Source of the DNA: Bursaphelenchus xylophilus | Taxonomy: Eukaryota; Nematoda; Chromadorea; Rhabditida; Aphelenchoididae | Length of the DNA stretch: 64,000 bases | NCBI GenBank assembly: GCA_904066235.2 | Contig: CAJFCV020000006.1 | Location: 7,006,001-7,070,000 of the forward strand | Direction of reading: 5' to 3' | Part shown: piece after piece, positions 1-11,802 of the stretch | Layout of the letters: every line of letters begins with the position of its first letter | Position numbering within the stretch: position 1 is the stretch's first letter | Program-made: the position numbers and the translations under genes | The notes under the pieces: model-generated | Database searches by the model: none | Told to the model about the DNA's origin: nothing | What the model saw: only the letters and a program-made list of their open reading frames with translations

Positions 1-3000
1 CGAATACAAACTACTCGGCTGCTGCTGTTGAGACCGCTAGAAGAACTGTGGATAACGTGATGAGGGAAGCAATGGGTGGACAAGTTCTTGATTATTCTGC
101 CAACGTACAAGATGGCTACAGTTCTTCTAATAACAGTGACGACGAGGATGATGAAAACGACGAGGACGACTTTGATGGAGAGGATGAAGAGGTTGCGGAG
201 ATCTCGGGTGCTCGGAGAGACGGCGAAAATGCTCATGATGAAACACGGCAGGAAGGAGAACACGGTTCTATGGATGAGGACGAAGGGGAAGATGAGGAGG
301 AAGAGGAGGATCGGTATGTTGATGGAGAGGAAGATCCATACTACAGGATGGATGACGACATTGTTGATGAGAGTGGGGATGAATATTCGGACGAAGATCA
401 TTATGACTATAGTAGCGAAGGTGAACACTCGGTGTATCAAGATCAGTATGAAGAGGTAGTTGACATCGATGGGTCTAATGCTGGAGAAGCCAGTGTTGTA
501 AATGCTCAACCCCGGAGGGAAAGGCGGAAATCTCGTCGAGGCGGAAGAAGAGGAAGGAACGAGACTGCCAATAGTGCCGAATCAAACGACCAGCCAGTTA
601 ATGCTCCCCCTGCGGATGAACCGATGGACGCTATCGTGGAGGCTAGCCATGAAGATGTTGTAGTTGAGCCTGCAGTTGAAGTAAGTTACTTCTCTGCATC
701 TGTATCCAAAATTTTAGAGTCAGGATATCTCTTCTTCGGGAACAGCCCAATCTACCGTTCAGCCTGGTGAGGCCGATAGTTCAACTAATCTTAGATTTGG
801 TTCTCAACCAGCCGCCGGATTTAGACCTGTTTATAATGCCGGGGCTAGTTCCAGAAGATTGACTGGCCGTCAGTTATTTACCACTCAATGTAAGTGTCCC
901 ACGCCCATAATTCATACGGTCGTAATTTGTAGCTCCTTCAGTAGGATGGGCCGTGAGAAGAGTCCGGCAGCAGAATGACGGAAACGAATCGACCGTTTCA
1001 GTTGATAATGATGGAAATGCAGGAACTCATGAAAGGGTGGCAGTTGCAGACAACAATAATGCCGTGGAATCAAGTGCAGCGAGCACATCTCGAGTTGCTG
1101 TCAAAAAGGCTCCATTGGCCGCTGCCCATGCGGATGCCGACATTTATCAAACGAAACTTCAACTATCTGCTTGTTTTGCTTTATTGGTCAAAGTTTTGGA
1201 TGATTTGACTTTAAGGTTACTTGAGTATGATCACTACAAAAAGCAGAATTATAGTGGTATCGAAGCATTGTTGGATCTTAATGCAGGCGAACTTTTTAAC
1301 AGATTCAAGGTAATTTGCACCATGTTTCGATTTTATTTATTTAGAAATTGATCAACCATCGACTTGATTTAACTTGGACTTGGTTCCAAAAGATCATGGA
1401 TAGAATGGAGGCCATGCTCAGATTTGGGAACGCCTTGTTGAAAAGTCCGGCATACGCGGACTTGTCGTTTGAACAATCGCCATCCAGATTGAGTAAAAGA
1501 GAAAAAAGAAGGGAGAAAAAGGAGCAAATGGTTGCTGCCATTTCTTCTAAGCGGGACTTCTACAATTATTTCATGTCTTTGATGAGGTCGCATTCCTCAG
1601 AAAATGGAGATGAGATGCCAGTTATAGAGTCAACTCCTTTCCGTCATATATCATTGATTGCTGAAGCATTCTTGTACCACACCAACATTTCTGAACTTTT
1701 TCATGACAAACTATCTGATTTTAAGGTTGAGAGCGTGTGTTTTTTTTTTGTACTAAATTACGGTTTCAGGAATTCGGTCCTCAGTGTGCTGAAAAAGTTC
1801 ACGGTCTAAGGAAGTTCTACAAGAGGTCCGAGTCGATCAGTTATCCCTCGCTGACGACAGCTGATCCTCACAACGCATTCAAATACCCTGCTGGGGAATG
1901 TGTACCACTTGCTGTTAGGTCATCACTTTTAAAGCCCGAAAGTGATAAAGCTGATATGTTCTTAATCCCAGTCCCTGAACGAACCGTTGAAGATCATTTG
2001 GTAAGTTTTATTTTGAGTTTCTGGATTTTTTAGCGAGTTGCAAGAGAACACGGCCTTGAAAACCCTACATATCAAAGTTTGGCCCCTCCACCACTCTCGC
2101 ATTCAGACGTATGTCAAGACGAAGCAGATGATGAAGAAATGAAGCTTGTTGAGTCTGAAAAAGCTTCTGTGGACAAAGAGAAGGAACTCTATGAGGAAAT
2201 CCTTTCTCTTCAGATTAATCCAACCAGGATGGAATTGCAAAAGACTCTGGGGAGGTGGGGAAATGCTATGATCTATTTGGCCAAGGTTTGTTTTCTTATT
2301 GGTTCACTAATTTTTCAAGTTTAGGCGTTTAAGGAAGATATTATCGAATACAGCGGGCAGGACTCCTTCAATTCCATTTTGTTGAACGAAGTTGGCGGAT
2401 TCTCGCTGAAGCATTCTCAGTTCAAGGCGAGGATAGACAAGTACAGAGCCGGAATACAAAAAGATCTGAGCTTTATGGTAACTAAAAAAATGTAGTTTTA
2501 ATTTTCTTTAGAACATGACGAGAGAAAAGCACTCCCTAGTCTCTGACGTTTTCCATCATTTGAATAGCCAGTACAATCGACGACTCCCGTCGAACGGCCA
2601 AGAGCCCTCGAACCCTATCCTTGGAGCCAATCGTGTTAAAGCAACTTTCCGTGATGAACCTGGAGAAGGCTCTGGCGTTGTCAGATCCTTTTACTCGGCA
2701 TTGGCCGATGCCCTAATTGAAATGGATTATCTTCCGAAAGAAGGGGAGGGAAACAGCAATTCTGATTCTGGAATATCCAGCAGCAGTCCGGGTTTCATGC
2801 AAGCTGCTGGTTTTTCGTCGAAGACTTCGTACAGTGGATATTGTATCTTGAAAGCGTCTGGACAGCTAGAGTACACTGCGAAAAGGAGACCTGGGGGATC
2901 GTCAACCCATTCTTCCGGTGGTTTGGCTGCCGCGGCCGGTTTGAGTTCAACTGATCGAGGAGTACGGACTCGGGCGCAGCAAAGAGCTGCGGCCCAACTT

Positions 3001-6000
3001 CCGCCAATGCCGGCCGGTCTCTCTTCACGACGAAATGTTGCTGATGTGTAAGTAGAGTGGGTTTTTGTTTAATTCTTATTTAGACAAAAATTCTTGTTTA
3101 ATTTGGATACTCCACCATACAATCCTCGGAGTTCGACGTCGGATTCTTCTGCCTCTCGCGGATCCGAGCCTCCTCCGAGCGCTTCTAATCTCATCGAACC
3201 TCCAGTTCATTCGTCCTCGGCTGGAAGTCTTTCTGTTGGTGGGCCTTCGAGAAGTCAACGTCAATCGGAGACCAACTCTATGCTTTTGGGAGAAAAATTT
3301 TACGAAAAGATCACAGGAATCCAATCTGAATACTCACGTCGAATTGCGGGTCTTATTGTCAATGGACTTCCTTTGGTGGAGCAACTAACTCTAATCGCTA
3401 ATGATGAGCTTCTTACGCATCTTGTCCTCACATTGTCCGATTATTTTTTGAAGGTTGATGGAAACACAGGCGAACAGGAAGCAGGCACCGCTCAGAGACT
3501 GGAATCTCTGCCGTTGTTTATGAAGACGCCGGGAAATGGGTTGCTGTCGCCTATCCCTGGAAACAACTCTAGTGTCAGAAGAAATGCTTTCAGAAATGTT
3601 GGAAGGTATATTAAAATTGCATATAGGTCAATTCTTCTTTAGGATTATTGGACTGTGCCTGCTACAACTTGAGATTCTCCCGTTAAAACTATGCCGGCAC
3701 GTTCTCAAATACATTCTGGATCGTCCAATAACCTGGTATGACCTCGCTTTCTTCGATCCAGCGATGTTTGATTCGCTCCGTTCGATCGCTTACAATGAAG
3801 AAGAGAATCGTCCCCATTCCGATGAGTTTTATGAGGGCCTTGGGCTTACCTTCGTTGCTGATGTTCCTGCAGAAGAAGTGAGTGATTGTACACTCCATTA
3901 CGAAAGTATACCTGCCCCATGGAAAATTGCAGTACCTAAGGTTTGGCACGATCTATCAAAAAACTGCTAGTGCCATTCCAAAGAGCATGTCAAAACACCT
4001 AGTACCGCATGGAATAAGCCGGTGAAAAACGTTTTTATCGATTTGGCAACTATTTTAATATATTTAACCGTTTTAGAGGTTTACCTACCCCCATTTCATT
4101 CCATTGTGTACCATGTAGTACGAGAAAGTGCAAAAAACCAGTCAGGAGTAGGTATACTTTTGAAACGGTCAAAAAGTTTAAAATAGTTGCCAAACCAACC
4201 AAAATTTTTTCATCGGCTGGTTCCACGCGCTAATATGTTCTTCGACATGCTCTGTCGAATGGCATTAGCAGTTTTCCGATAGCTCTTACCAGACCTTAGA
4301 TACTGCAATTTTCTAGGAGGAGGTATATACTTTCGTAACGGAGTGTATAAAACTTTTAGGGAGGTGGTCTCGTTGAGTTGATTCCCGGGGGTGAAAACAA
4401 AGCAGTGACCAAGGACAATGTGCTTGAATACATCTATTTGTTCGTCGAAAAGAGACTTCTTGGAGATCATGTGAAAGCGTTGGATTCTATAAAACAAGGT
4501 GTATTTGATGTCGTTCCTCCTTCGGTACTTCAAGGATTGACTTCTGAAGATCTTCGTCTCATACTTTGTGGATCGGAGCAGATTTCGATAAAATTGTTAG
4601 AGGGTTTCACTACATTTATGGATGAAAGTTCTTCAAAGCCAGAGTCGGTGAACAAAATTAAGCGTTGGTTCTACAGCGTTATCTCCAAGTTCAGTGACGA
4701 GGAAAAGCAGGTATGTCGTTCTTTGTTTTATTATTGTTTTAAAACAGGATTTGCGAGAAGCTCGCGGTAGCTGTGCACATAAAGTAGGATGTTGCAGTAG
4801 AAACTTGAAATTTATTCCACGGTTAGCTAGTTACTCCCGTATTATAATAGGAGGTCAAATTTTGAATTTTTTGCCTCTGAATCCTCAGACTCTTCCGTTT
4901 TGTTTGATATCAAATATTCTACAGGGTGTTCCAAGAATTATGGAAAAAACTATTCATTAATAACTTTGTGCTCGGTGGTCCAATCCGAAAATTTTTTTTT
5001 TCATTTTGCAGAAAAACCTTGGAGTTTTTAGAATCAAAAAATTTTTTTTTGTTTTATCGGCGGAGACTTCCGTAATCCGCCTTGAATTCGGTGGAGTGCG
5101 TTTTTCACAAACGAGGCTGTAAAAATTGGTTCATTTTTTCTCCGCTGATTTCTCCGCCGAATTGCCTTTTTTTCTTCTCCCAGTGAGCCGAAGACGTAAT
5201 AAGTCGTATTTAGGCGCCATGCCACCAGGAATACCATACGTTTTGGTTTTAGCCAATTTTGACTCCCCAAATTCGGAGAAAAATCGTCCGCCGAGGTTAA
5301 AAAATGTCTCCGCCGAATGACAAAAAATTGAAATTAATGTCATATTGTATCTTCTGAATCCTTTCCCGCCCATTTTCTTCACACATACAACAATTTACAG
5401 CCTCGTTTGTGAAAAAAACACTCCGCCGAGTTCAAGGAGGATTACCGAAGTCTCCGCCGATCAAAGAAAAAAATTTTTTTGATTCTAAAATCTCAAAGGT
5501 TTTCCTGCAAAATGCAAAAAAAAATTTCGGATTGGACCACCGAGCACAAAGTTATTAAAGAATAGTTTTTTCCATAATTCTAGGAACACCCTGTATAGAA
5601 ATGTATAAATTCCGTCATCTTCATGGTAAAAATCAAAAAATCTTGAAAGCAACTTGGTTGTATCTCGGTAACGGTGGGAGATAGCGGTGACAAACCCGGG
5701 TTTAGAAGTCTTAGAATTTTACGTAGAATAGTTTGGAACAAAAAAATGTGATTCCAAAGGGGCGAAACCCAAAGGGAATAGATATGAAAATTTTGAAAAT
5801 CCGGAAAGTTGGGGAAACGGTTTGCCCCAAATAAAGGCGAAATTTTCCATTAAGCTAGAGGCAAATCGAAAAATTTCAAAGGTTATGGGTAAAAAAATAT
5901 AATTCTTGTTATTTTAGGATCTCCTTTTCTTCTGGACTGGATCTCCCTCCCTTCCTTCGGCTGAGGAAGCTTTCACTCCACTTCCGACTGTGATGATTAG

Positions 6001-6136
6001 GCCACATGATGATCAGCATCTTCCCACAGCAAACACTTGCATCTCTCGCCTTTATCTGCCGTTTTATTCATCCAAGAAAATTTTGCGTGCTAAATTGTTG
6101 GTGGCCATCCAAACCCGCGACTTCGGTTTTGTTTAA
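1..6136 (+). CDS. ubr-5: UBR5/HYD-type HECT E3 ubiquitin ligase, 3' part (5' end outside window)
   Basis: Large nuclear/cytoplasmic E3 ligase that passes ubiquitin through a HECT cysteine. I read exons at about 1-680, 718-889, 933-1309, 1345-1725, 1770-2000, 2034-2285, 2325-2477, 2512-3047, 3084-3605, 3643-3877, 4360-4710 and 5918-6136. The first exon encodes a long Asp/Glu-rich stretch, as in UBR5. Around 3280-3460 is an MLLE/PABC-like domain (LGEKFYEKI, then [17 protein letters not shown]), which singles out UBR5 among HECT ligases. The HECT domain follows ([29 protein letters not shown]) and ends at [16 protein letters not shown] with the catalytic Cys codon at 6038-6040 and the usual terminal NFGFV-like tail (DFGFV). 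The UBA and UBR-box regions expected N-terminally lie outside the window. Two introns (3878-4359 and 4711-5917) are enlarged by palindromic elements. Family call is firm; exon edges are by eye. Confidence 0.93.
3891..4345. mobile_element. Palindromic MITE-like element in a ubr-5 intron
   Basis: The two halves are imperfect inverted repeats of roughly 220 bp. The left half starts CACTCCATTACGAAAGTATA, and the reverse complement of the right end starts CACTCCGTTACGAAAGTATA. Similarity continues through GAAAATTGCAGTA, GAGCATGTC and TTTGGCAACTATTTTAA. The element is flanked by TA on both sides (3889-3890 and 4346-4347), consistent with a TA target duplication. No protein is encoded. Without it the host intron would be only about 25 nt. 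Confidence 0.82.
4922..5593. mobile_element. Palindromic MITE-like element in the last ubr-5 intron
   Basis: Terminal inverted repeats CAGGGTGTTCC ... GGAACACCCTG are flanked by TA (4920-4921 and 5594-5595). Inverted similarity extends inward for more than 200 bp per arm, including GCTCGGTGGTCCAATCCG at the left and its complement at the right, and CACAAACGAGGCTGTAAA versus its complement near 5395-5412. The centre is rich in TCTCCGCCGA motifs. No transposase reading frame is seen, so it is probably non-autonomous with a Tc1/mariner-like TA preference (inference). Confidence 0.82.
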
Positions 6137-6335
6137 TACGAGTTACAATGATGGAATCTTTGTTCCTTCAACATTTGTTGTTCTTTTCCCGTTTATTTTT
6201 CAGTTCATAAACATGAATACTACTCTAGTTTTGTTTATTTTTAACCAAAGATGTGTGGTCTTGATGTATACCTTATAAATGTGTTTCCTTTTTATTTAAC
6301 GATATATTTAGGAGTGTTGTTGTCCGTTGCTAAGC

Positions 6336-7964
6336 ATGTATAATCCGAATCGTAAGTTCGTTTTGATTTCGAAAAATTATAAAAGACGTTGTTACGCTTC
6401 TTGTTCGTTAGTTTTGAAGGTTTTCTGTTGAAAATCTTCGGTGTTTTTTATGGAAATTTAAACAAAAAATAGTTTGTGAAATACAACAGTTTTTTTTTGA
6501 AAAATAAATAAAATTATTTGTTCTGCGTGTAGCGTATGCCTACCCGTACAATTCAAATGTTGCCTACTACAATGTAAGTTCGGGAGGAGGAGGGTATGCG
6601 GCACCTGCTCCTGTCTCCGCCTACAACATTCCTCCACAAGCCTATGTGGATCCACAGCCTTCTTATCCGCCTAAGCCAGCTACTCCACCCCGATCCAGTT
6701 CGAAAGAAGAGAGAAACGACCGTGCAAGGAATAGTAAAATCAGCACAGACACAAGCTCAAAAGACCCAGAAGCCTTAATGTAAGAGACCAAACTAAGTGC
6801 GATTAATGTCGTTATTTTTAGGAGTAGAATCTTTATGGGAAATGTAAATGTAACTACCACACGAGATGACATAATTGACGTTTGTAGACCATTTGGTCGT
6901 CTGAAGGCTGTTTCTTTATTTAAAGGATACTCTTTTGTTCAATATAACAAACCGGAAGACGCAGCTATGGCCGTCCAAGCATTGGATGGTTACAATTTAC
7001 AAGGCTCCAAGTTGGATGTCAGAGTTGTCTCAGTTGGAGGTGTCAAAGGAAAGGGCGCGGTACTGAATGCAGGGTAGGTACATACATCTTGTGGTAAATT
7101 TTTACCTTACAGACTGGCAAAACGCCCCAAAACCGATTTCTTTTTTGGTGGTCATAAGGTAAGGCCGGATGTTGTGAATGGCCGAAACAAATCCTTTGCC
7201 GAAGATATTTCTCCAGGTCTGACGTCACTCCAATTCTACGACCATAAACAGAAAGACGTGCTGGTTTGTGGGTCTTGCAGGACCACTTTTGCAGAGATTG
7301 TTGATTACATTAGACATCGACGTCTACCAAATTGCAATTTTTTTGAGAAAGGTAACTGTTAAGCGGGAAATAACGGCTTGGTATCGGTTTAGAGGTCTGT
7401 CCAACCAAACTCAGCTGCTTCACATGTAATTCCGAGTTCACCGATTCGTGGGTTTTCGTCCAGCATCTGATACATCGCCATAGCATTAATCTTTATAAAG
7501 GTCAGCCGAAGAGTGACCCTTCCTTTTTCGTGGAAAAATATGGAAAGTTTGAAAAGACTCCGGCAGAGACTGATGAATCAGAAGATGATGACATTTCGGA
7601 CGATAAAAGCGAAGAGAGAACAAACCAGGAAAGAAGTGACCGCCGTGATTCCGACGAGCCTGAGCCTAAGAAATCCAGAGGCGACTCTTTTTCAGAGCCC
7701 CCTGACATCGATTGCAGGTCCGAAGACACTCATACTCCGCCACACCAAAGAAACCCACCCAAACCAATCGAAGCGGCGGATTTTGCTAGAGCCTTCAACG
7801 AGGATTCAACCATTGGCAAAGCTCCTCCCGCCCAGCCAATGACATCAATGCAATCTTTGTTGAGATTACCACCTAATCCAGTTGGTTCCTCCAGTACTGG
7901 TAGTGCTCTAACCGTTGAAGAGCAGATGAAAATGTTGGCCGAATTTGACCCCTCTGGCTTCTGA
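6336..7964 (+). CDS. RRM protein (hnRNP C/RALY-like RRM) with two zinc-finger-like motifs
   Basis: Probable nuclear RNA-binding protein. Exons read as 6336-6351, 6533-6779, 6822-7073, 7113-7351 and 7393-7964. The N-terminus is Tyr/Gly/Pro/Ser-rich. The RRM (from about 6825) shows RNP2-like RIFMGNVNV and RNP1-like KGYSFVQY, closest in my memory to hnRNP C/RALY. Two Cys/His motifs follow: VCGSCRTTF...HRRLPNC (about 7264-7340) and SCFTCNSEF...HLIHRH (about 7410-7480); the second appears only if the 7352-7391 intron is removed. The C-terminal half is acidic/Ser-rich with a KKSRGD stretch and ends in LAEFDPSGF. An acceptor-like ATATATTTAG lies 25 nt before the ATG, and the ubr-5 stop is 200 bp upstream on the same strand, so operon membership is possible. 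A polyA signal AATAAA lies near 8013. I cannot name the exact C. elegans ortholog. Confidence 0.85.
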
Positions 7965-8765
7965 TATATTCTTACTGAGAATCTCGTTGCCTTTTTTCTA
8001 CTCATGCCAATAATAAATTTGTTAAAAGGCGATTCCTGAGTCGTTGAGTCAGCCGCCAATTCGGCCTGAACATAAGAAAATATTTGAGGTCAGATCGAAA
8101 AAATCGTTCGAATTAACAATATAGGGTTGAGCCCTAGTGCCTTTTTTGCTGCTAACTAAGAACTTTTCTTGAAACTGTTGTGAGGCAATTGAAATAGTCT
8201 TGATAAAACTGTTATATCTTTCTTGTTTACTCCCATGGCCTCTTTTGTTGCATTGACGTAAAACCGCCGTTGGCGACAGCCGACCCGGCAGCGGAAGAGA
8301 GGTTTGCGCTTCCGCTAGCGATTGAGTGTGAGCGCCGTTACCGCGCTCACGCGTTGGGGGAGGTTGGCGCCAAGGTGGGTTTCCAAGGCATGGCCTAAGA
8401 TAGTCCTGCTAGTTGAGAAAGCATAAATTAATTGAAAGTTTCTGTCGCGTTCTTAAAGAACTACGATAAAAGCTTGATTAGGTAGGTTTAGCAGGTCCGA
8501 CACACTCGTGGTATACACACTTGTTTAGAAGGGCAAGCTTCAGTTTTTCCCACTAAAAACCCATTCGTAGAAAAGTTTGGCATTTTTGCCAACTTCGACC
8601 TAACCGTGTAAGTAGAAAAAGAACTCCGAAAATATAGGAAGGCATTTCTTGTGCCCTCTTCTCGGGCGGCTGAAAGACCAATTAGACGAAAAGGAGGAGC
8701 GGGCATGGAATCCGAGGCCGACATCACCAAAAAGTGGAACCGGATATTTTCTGTCAACGTCCATA
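7965..8765. other. Intergenic region between the RRM gene and the K2P channel
   Basis: Holds the 3' end of the RRM gene (AATAAA near 8013), then AT-rich sequence, then a short GC-rich block at about 8262-8400 with stable hairpins (listed separately), and the 5' flank of the channel gene. No protein-coding gene is supported. An open frame runs into the channel from 8649 but has no ATG before 8766. Confidence 0.6.
8291..8350. repeat. Two adjacent GC-rich perfect hairpins
   Basis: GCGGAAG (8291-8297) pairs with CTTCCGC (8309-8315) across an 11-nt loop. GTGAGCGC (8328-8335) pairs with GCGCTCAC (8343-8350) across a 7-nt loop. They lie in a GC-rich island in otherwise AT-rich spacer. This could be a structured non-coding RNA or a small fold-back repeat; I recognise no RNA family. 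Confidence 0.55.
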
Positions 8766-9994
8766 ATGGTTTGGTTGGATGTCAAAAGTAAAAGAGCCAT
8801 CCGATTGAGCTTCACTACCTTTTCGTATCTTGTTTTCGGCGGTTTGGTCTTCGGGTTATTCGAACAAGAAGCAGATGATCAGTTGCGGCAGGAGATTCTT
8901 TCCGTTCGCACTCAGATGCAAAACAAGTACAACTTCTCAGCAGTGTTTGTATTAATTTCTGAGTCAATTTTTGATTTCAGTGATTTCAAATTGCTCGAGG
9001 AATCCGTGGTAAATTCTATTCCATTCTCCGCCGGTCATCAATGGAAGTTCGCTGGAGCATTTTATTTTTGTACCGTGGTTATAACTACAGTTGGTATGAA
9101 AATAATTTGAAGAATATTCCCTTCAGGATACGGTCACTCAACTCCTGCCACCATTTTGGGGAAACTTTTCTACATGATATTCGCACTGGCTGGGATTCCT
9201 CTCGGATTAATTATGTTCCAATCTATTGGTGAACGGATAAACACTTTTGTTAGAGGTTGTCTCATAAAAGCTCGAAAGATCTTGGCTAAATATGGGTTTA
9301 ATGTTCTGCGCGAAATCAAACCCCGTCATCTACTGGTCACATCCTCAAGTATCGGAACATTAACCATTCTAATTGGGACCGTTGTGTTCCACAAAAAAGA
9401 GGGATGGTCTATTTTTGATTCGTTTTATTACTGTGTAATAACATGTAAGACGAGGGACCAATTATTTATCCAATATTTAGTAAGTACGATTGGATTGGGA
9501 GACCGAGTAGCTGCTCAAAGTGATCAGAAGCTGGATAAAGACTTGTTTTATGTTCTGTTTACCCTTTTCTTCATTCTGTTCGGTTTAGCCATCTTCTCTG
9601 CTTGTATCAATTTACTCATCTTGGAGTGAGTAGTATGCTTTGAAACACTAATCCACGACATTTAGGTTCATGGCACATAATGCAGACATAGTGACCGCCC
9701 GAGGACGGTTACGTCGATTGTTATCGTTGAAGAAAACAACATCTTTCCGTCGATATGCGAGTTCAAAATCATCAACCATGACCCCCAATTCGCCCACTTA
9801 TTTACATAAAGCAGAGCGTTCTTTGGAGTAAGTAATTTACACATTCACCGAGTTTCTTTAGAAAGACTTCGGGGTCTGATTACATGCAGCTGATGTACCG
9901 GTATTACCGAAAAAAACCGGTTAAGTTTGTCGTTCGCCGTCCGCCTTTGTCATACATTGATCATCTTGTTAATACTAATTCCACTCGCATATAA
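8766..9994 (+). CDS. Two-pore-domain potassium channel, TASK/TWK type
   Basis: Background K+ channel of the plasma membrane. Exons read as 8766-8944, 8981-9093, 9127-9444, 9481-9625, 9666-9827 and 9862-9994. The protein starts MVWLDVKSKRAIRLSFTTF, running straight into TM1 as TASK channels do. The extracellular cap segment is followed by pore 1 filter TTVGYGHSTP, which is interrupted by an intron within the GYG motif. TM2-TM3, then pore 2 filter STIGLGD and TM4 follow. The tail is basic, with RRLLSLKKTTSF. The ATG at 8766 is the first in frame. The 36-nt intron at 8945-8980 keeps the frame open either way, so it is the least certain junction. GLG instead of GFG in pore 2 still fits K2P filters. 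Which twk gene it matches cannot be told by eye. Confidence 0.9.
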
Positions 9995-10079
9995 TATAAA
10001 TATTATATTTATTTATTATTTTATTATTATGCATTTTGGGTAATTATGACGTTATAAACCAAGAATAGGAATCACGTTT

Positions 10080-11802
10080 TTACAACTCGGCATTTGTAAT
10101 GTGCTCAAAACTTTCGTTTTCGAATGGCATTTGATGCTAGATAATAAGTTTATTAAACCCCATAGCACTTACCGAGATTACTTTGAAGAGTGCGGTGATA
10201 TCAACAGCCATTGTGTCTGTGTATGTGGTGTCCTCTAACAGGTCATCGCCTATCACCGAATCGGCTTTAGAGGATTCTAAACTCTCGATAACCCGCGTCT
10301 GAACCTCGTCATCAAAGCGGAAGATGGGGGTCTAGAAATGTTTTGGATCCATTACGTAAACTTACAATCCTCCCATTATTCTCCCTTAAGATCTCGTTTG
10401 CTATGGATTGTAGGAATAACGCCAGGAGCACTGATTTGTTAGTGTGCATCGTTATTTCCTTGAAGTTATCCCTGTCTATAAGATATTCCACTTGGAATGT
10501 CATGTCCTTGGTCTCGTCATTCTGACTCACTTTCCACACTCTGATCCTTGTGGAGCGGATCACATGTTCACATAGTTGCCCCTGAACACCATTACATATA
10601 AATTGGTTGGTTACTTTGTCTTCATATTCTATAACAAGCTGATGTCTACCAATCTTCAATGAACAAACGTTGCCTGGCCATGGATAATCCATGCTAATCG
10701 ACGGTAAGTACTCGTAACCATAATCAACTTGTTGATGGCAAAGGTGCATATACTAAGCCCATGTTAATTTATAGCTCTCCTACCTGTCTATACAACTCTT
10801 GCTCTTCTAAAGATGCCAAGCGTGCTCTTGTAGATGAATTCAATCGGATCAGACCTCTGTCAATATCATTTCTTGCCTGTAAGAAAAGTAACTTCAGAGC
10901 CCCTTGGTCATCTAAAAGGGACTCTTCCAAAGATGGATCCCAAATAGCCCTCCTCAATCCCAATTCGTAATGCACTGCTCCATCATCAATATTCCTGTTG
11001 GCCACCTGCTGAGAGATAAACGGTGACTCAAAATTCCGTAGCCAGCGAACACCTTATTTCGTCAAGTATTACTACGATTACTTACAGATTGGATCAAAGC
11101 CCTCATCCGACCTCTTCTGCTCTCCATTCAACCTTGGTCTGGCTAAGAATATTCCGAAGCTGTTAATAGAGGAGGCAGATATTCCTAGAAAATTCCCCGC
11201 TTTCTGTGAAAATTCTGTAGAGTAAGTAGCGTAAACTCACTCTTAACACAATGTCGGTTGAATCGTCAGAACGACAATCGATGTGAATAACCGTACCATC
11301 TGGTAGGAATAGTTCTAATTTAACTCCACTTACAGCAGGCATAAACGAACTCTGGAATTTTTATGACAATCTAGACTAAGCTGCTTTAACACGAACCACT
11401 TGAAACTCCAGAAAATGTCTTTCAAACAAAGGATGTCTTGCAATGTCTTGATTCTGAAGCACTAAACTCAGAAGTATAAACTGTTGTGATATTTCGAACC
11501 TGTTTTAAAGTATTTTACTAGTCCATCCTTCCTTTTGATAGCACCCTCTGCGTCCAAATTTCTCCAAATCTTTTTTGGAGGAAACTCGGCAGTGCCTAAT
11601 CGTAACCCAAATGTCTCCAACAATTTCTCGTGTAATGAATAGAGTGTACTATAACGTACACTGGCATGATACGACCCATTTACGTATAAATCGTACACCT
11701 AAAAGCAGACTAATCAAAATTAGAAATGTTTACGTTATATTTCTTGTGGGAGTCATATTTCTCTACAAATGTTTGGAATGTCGGAATAGAAATGTGAATC
11801 AT
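10080..11802 (-). CDS. snx-17: Sorting nexin 17 (PX plus FERM-like)
   Basis: Endosomal cargo adaptor that binds PI3P through a PX domain and NPxY cargo tails through a FERM-like module, retrieving receptors from degradation. Exon 1 (11802-11734) gives MIHISIPTFQTFVEKYDSHK, resembling the SNX17 start, and a 35-nt intron leads to VYDLYVNGSYHASVRYSTLY. The PX core is seen in FPPKKIWRNL, KRKDGLVKYF and HPLFERHFLEFQ. FERM-like segments follow: VKLELFLPDGTVIHIDC, FGIFLARP, RRAIWDPSLEESLLDDQGAL, then the F3-like QLVIEYEDKVTNQF and RIRVWKVSQ. The C-terminus after a final intron reads SHQMPFENESFEHITNAEL, acidic as in SNX17. The convergent K2P stop lies only 85 bp away. SNX27/SNX31 are alternatives, but no PDZ domain is present and the length fits SNX17. 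Confidence 0.88.

Noticed and set aside
8649..8765. Upstream extension of the K2P reading frame
   Set aside because: No ATG in frame before 8766, and TASK-type channels begin close to TM1.
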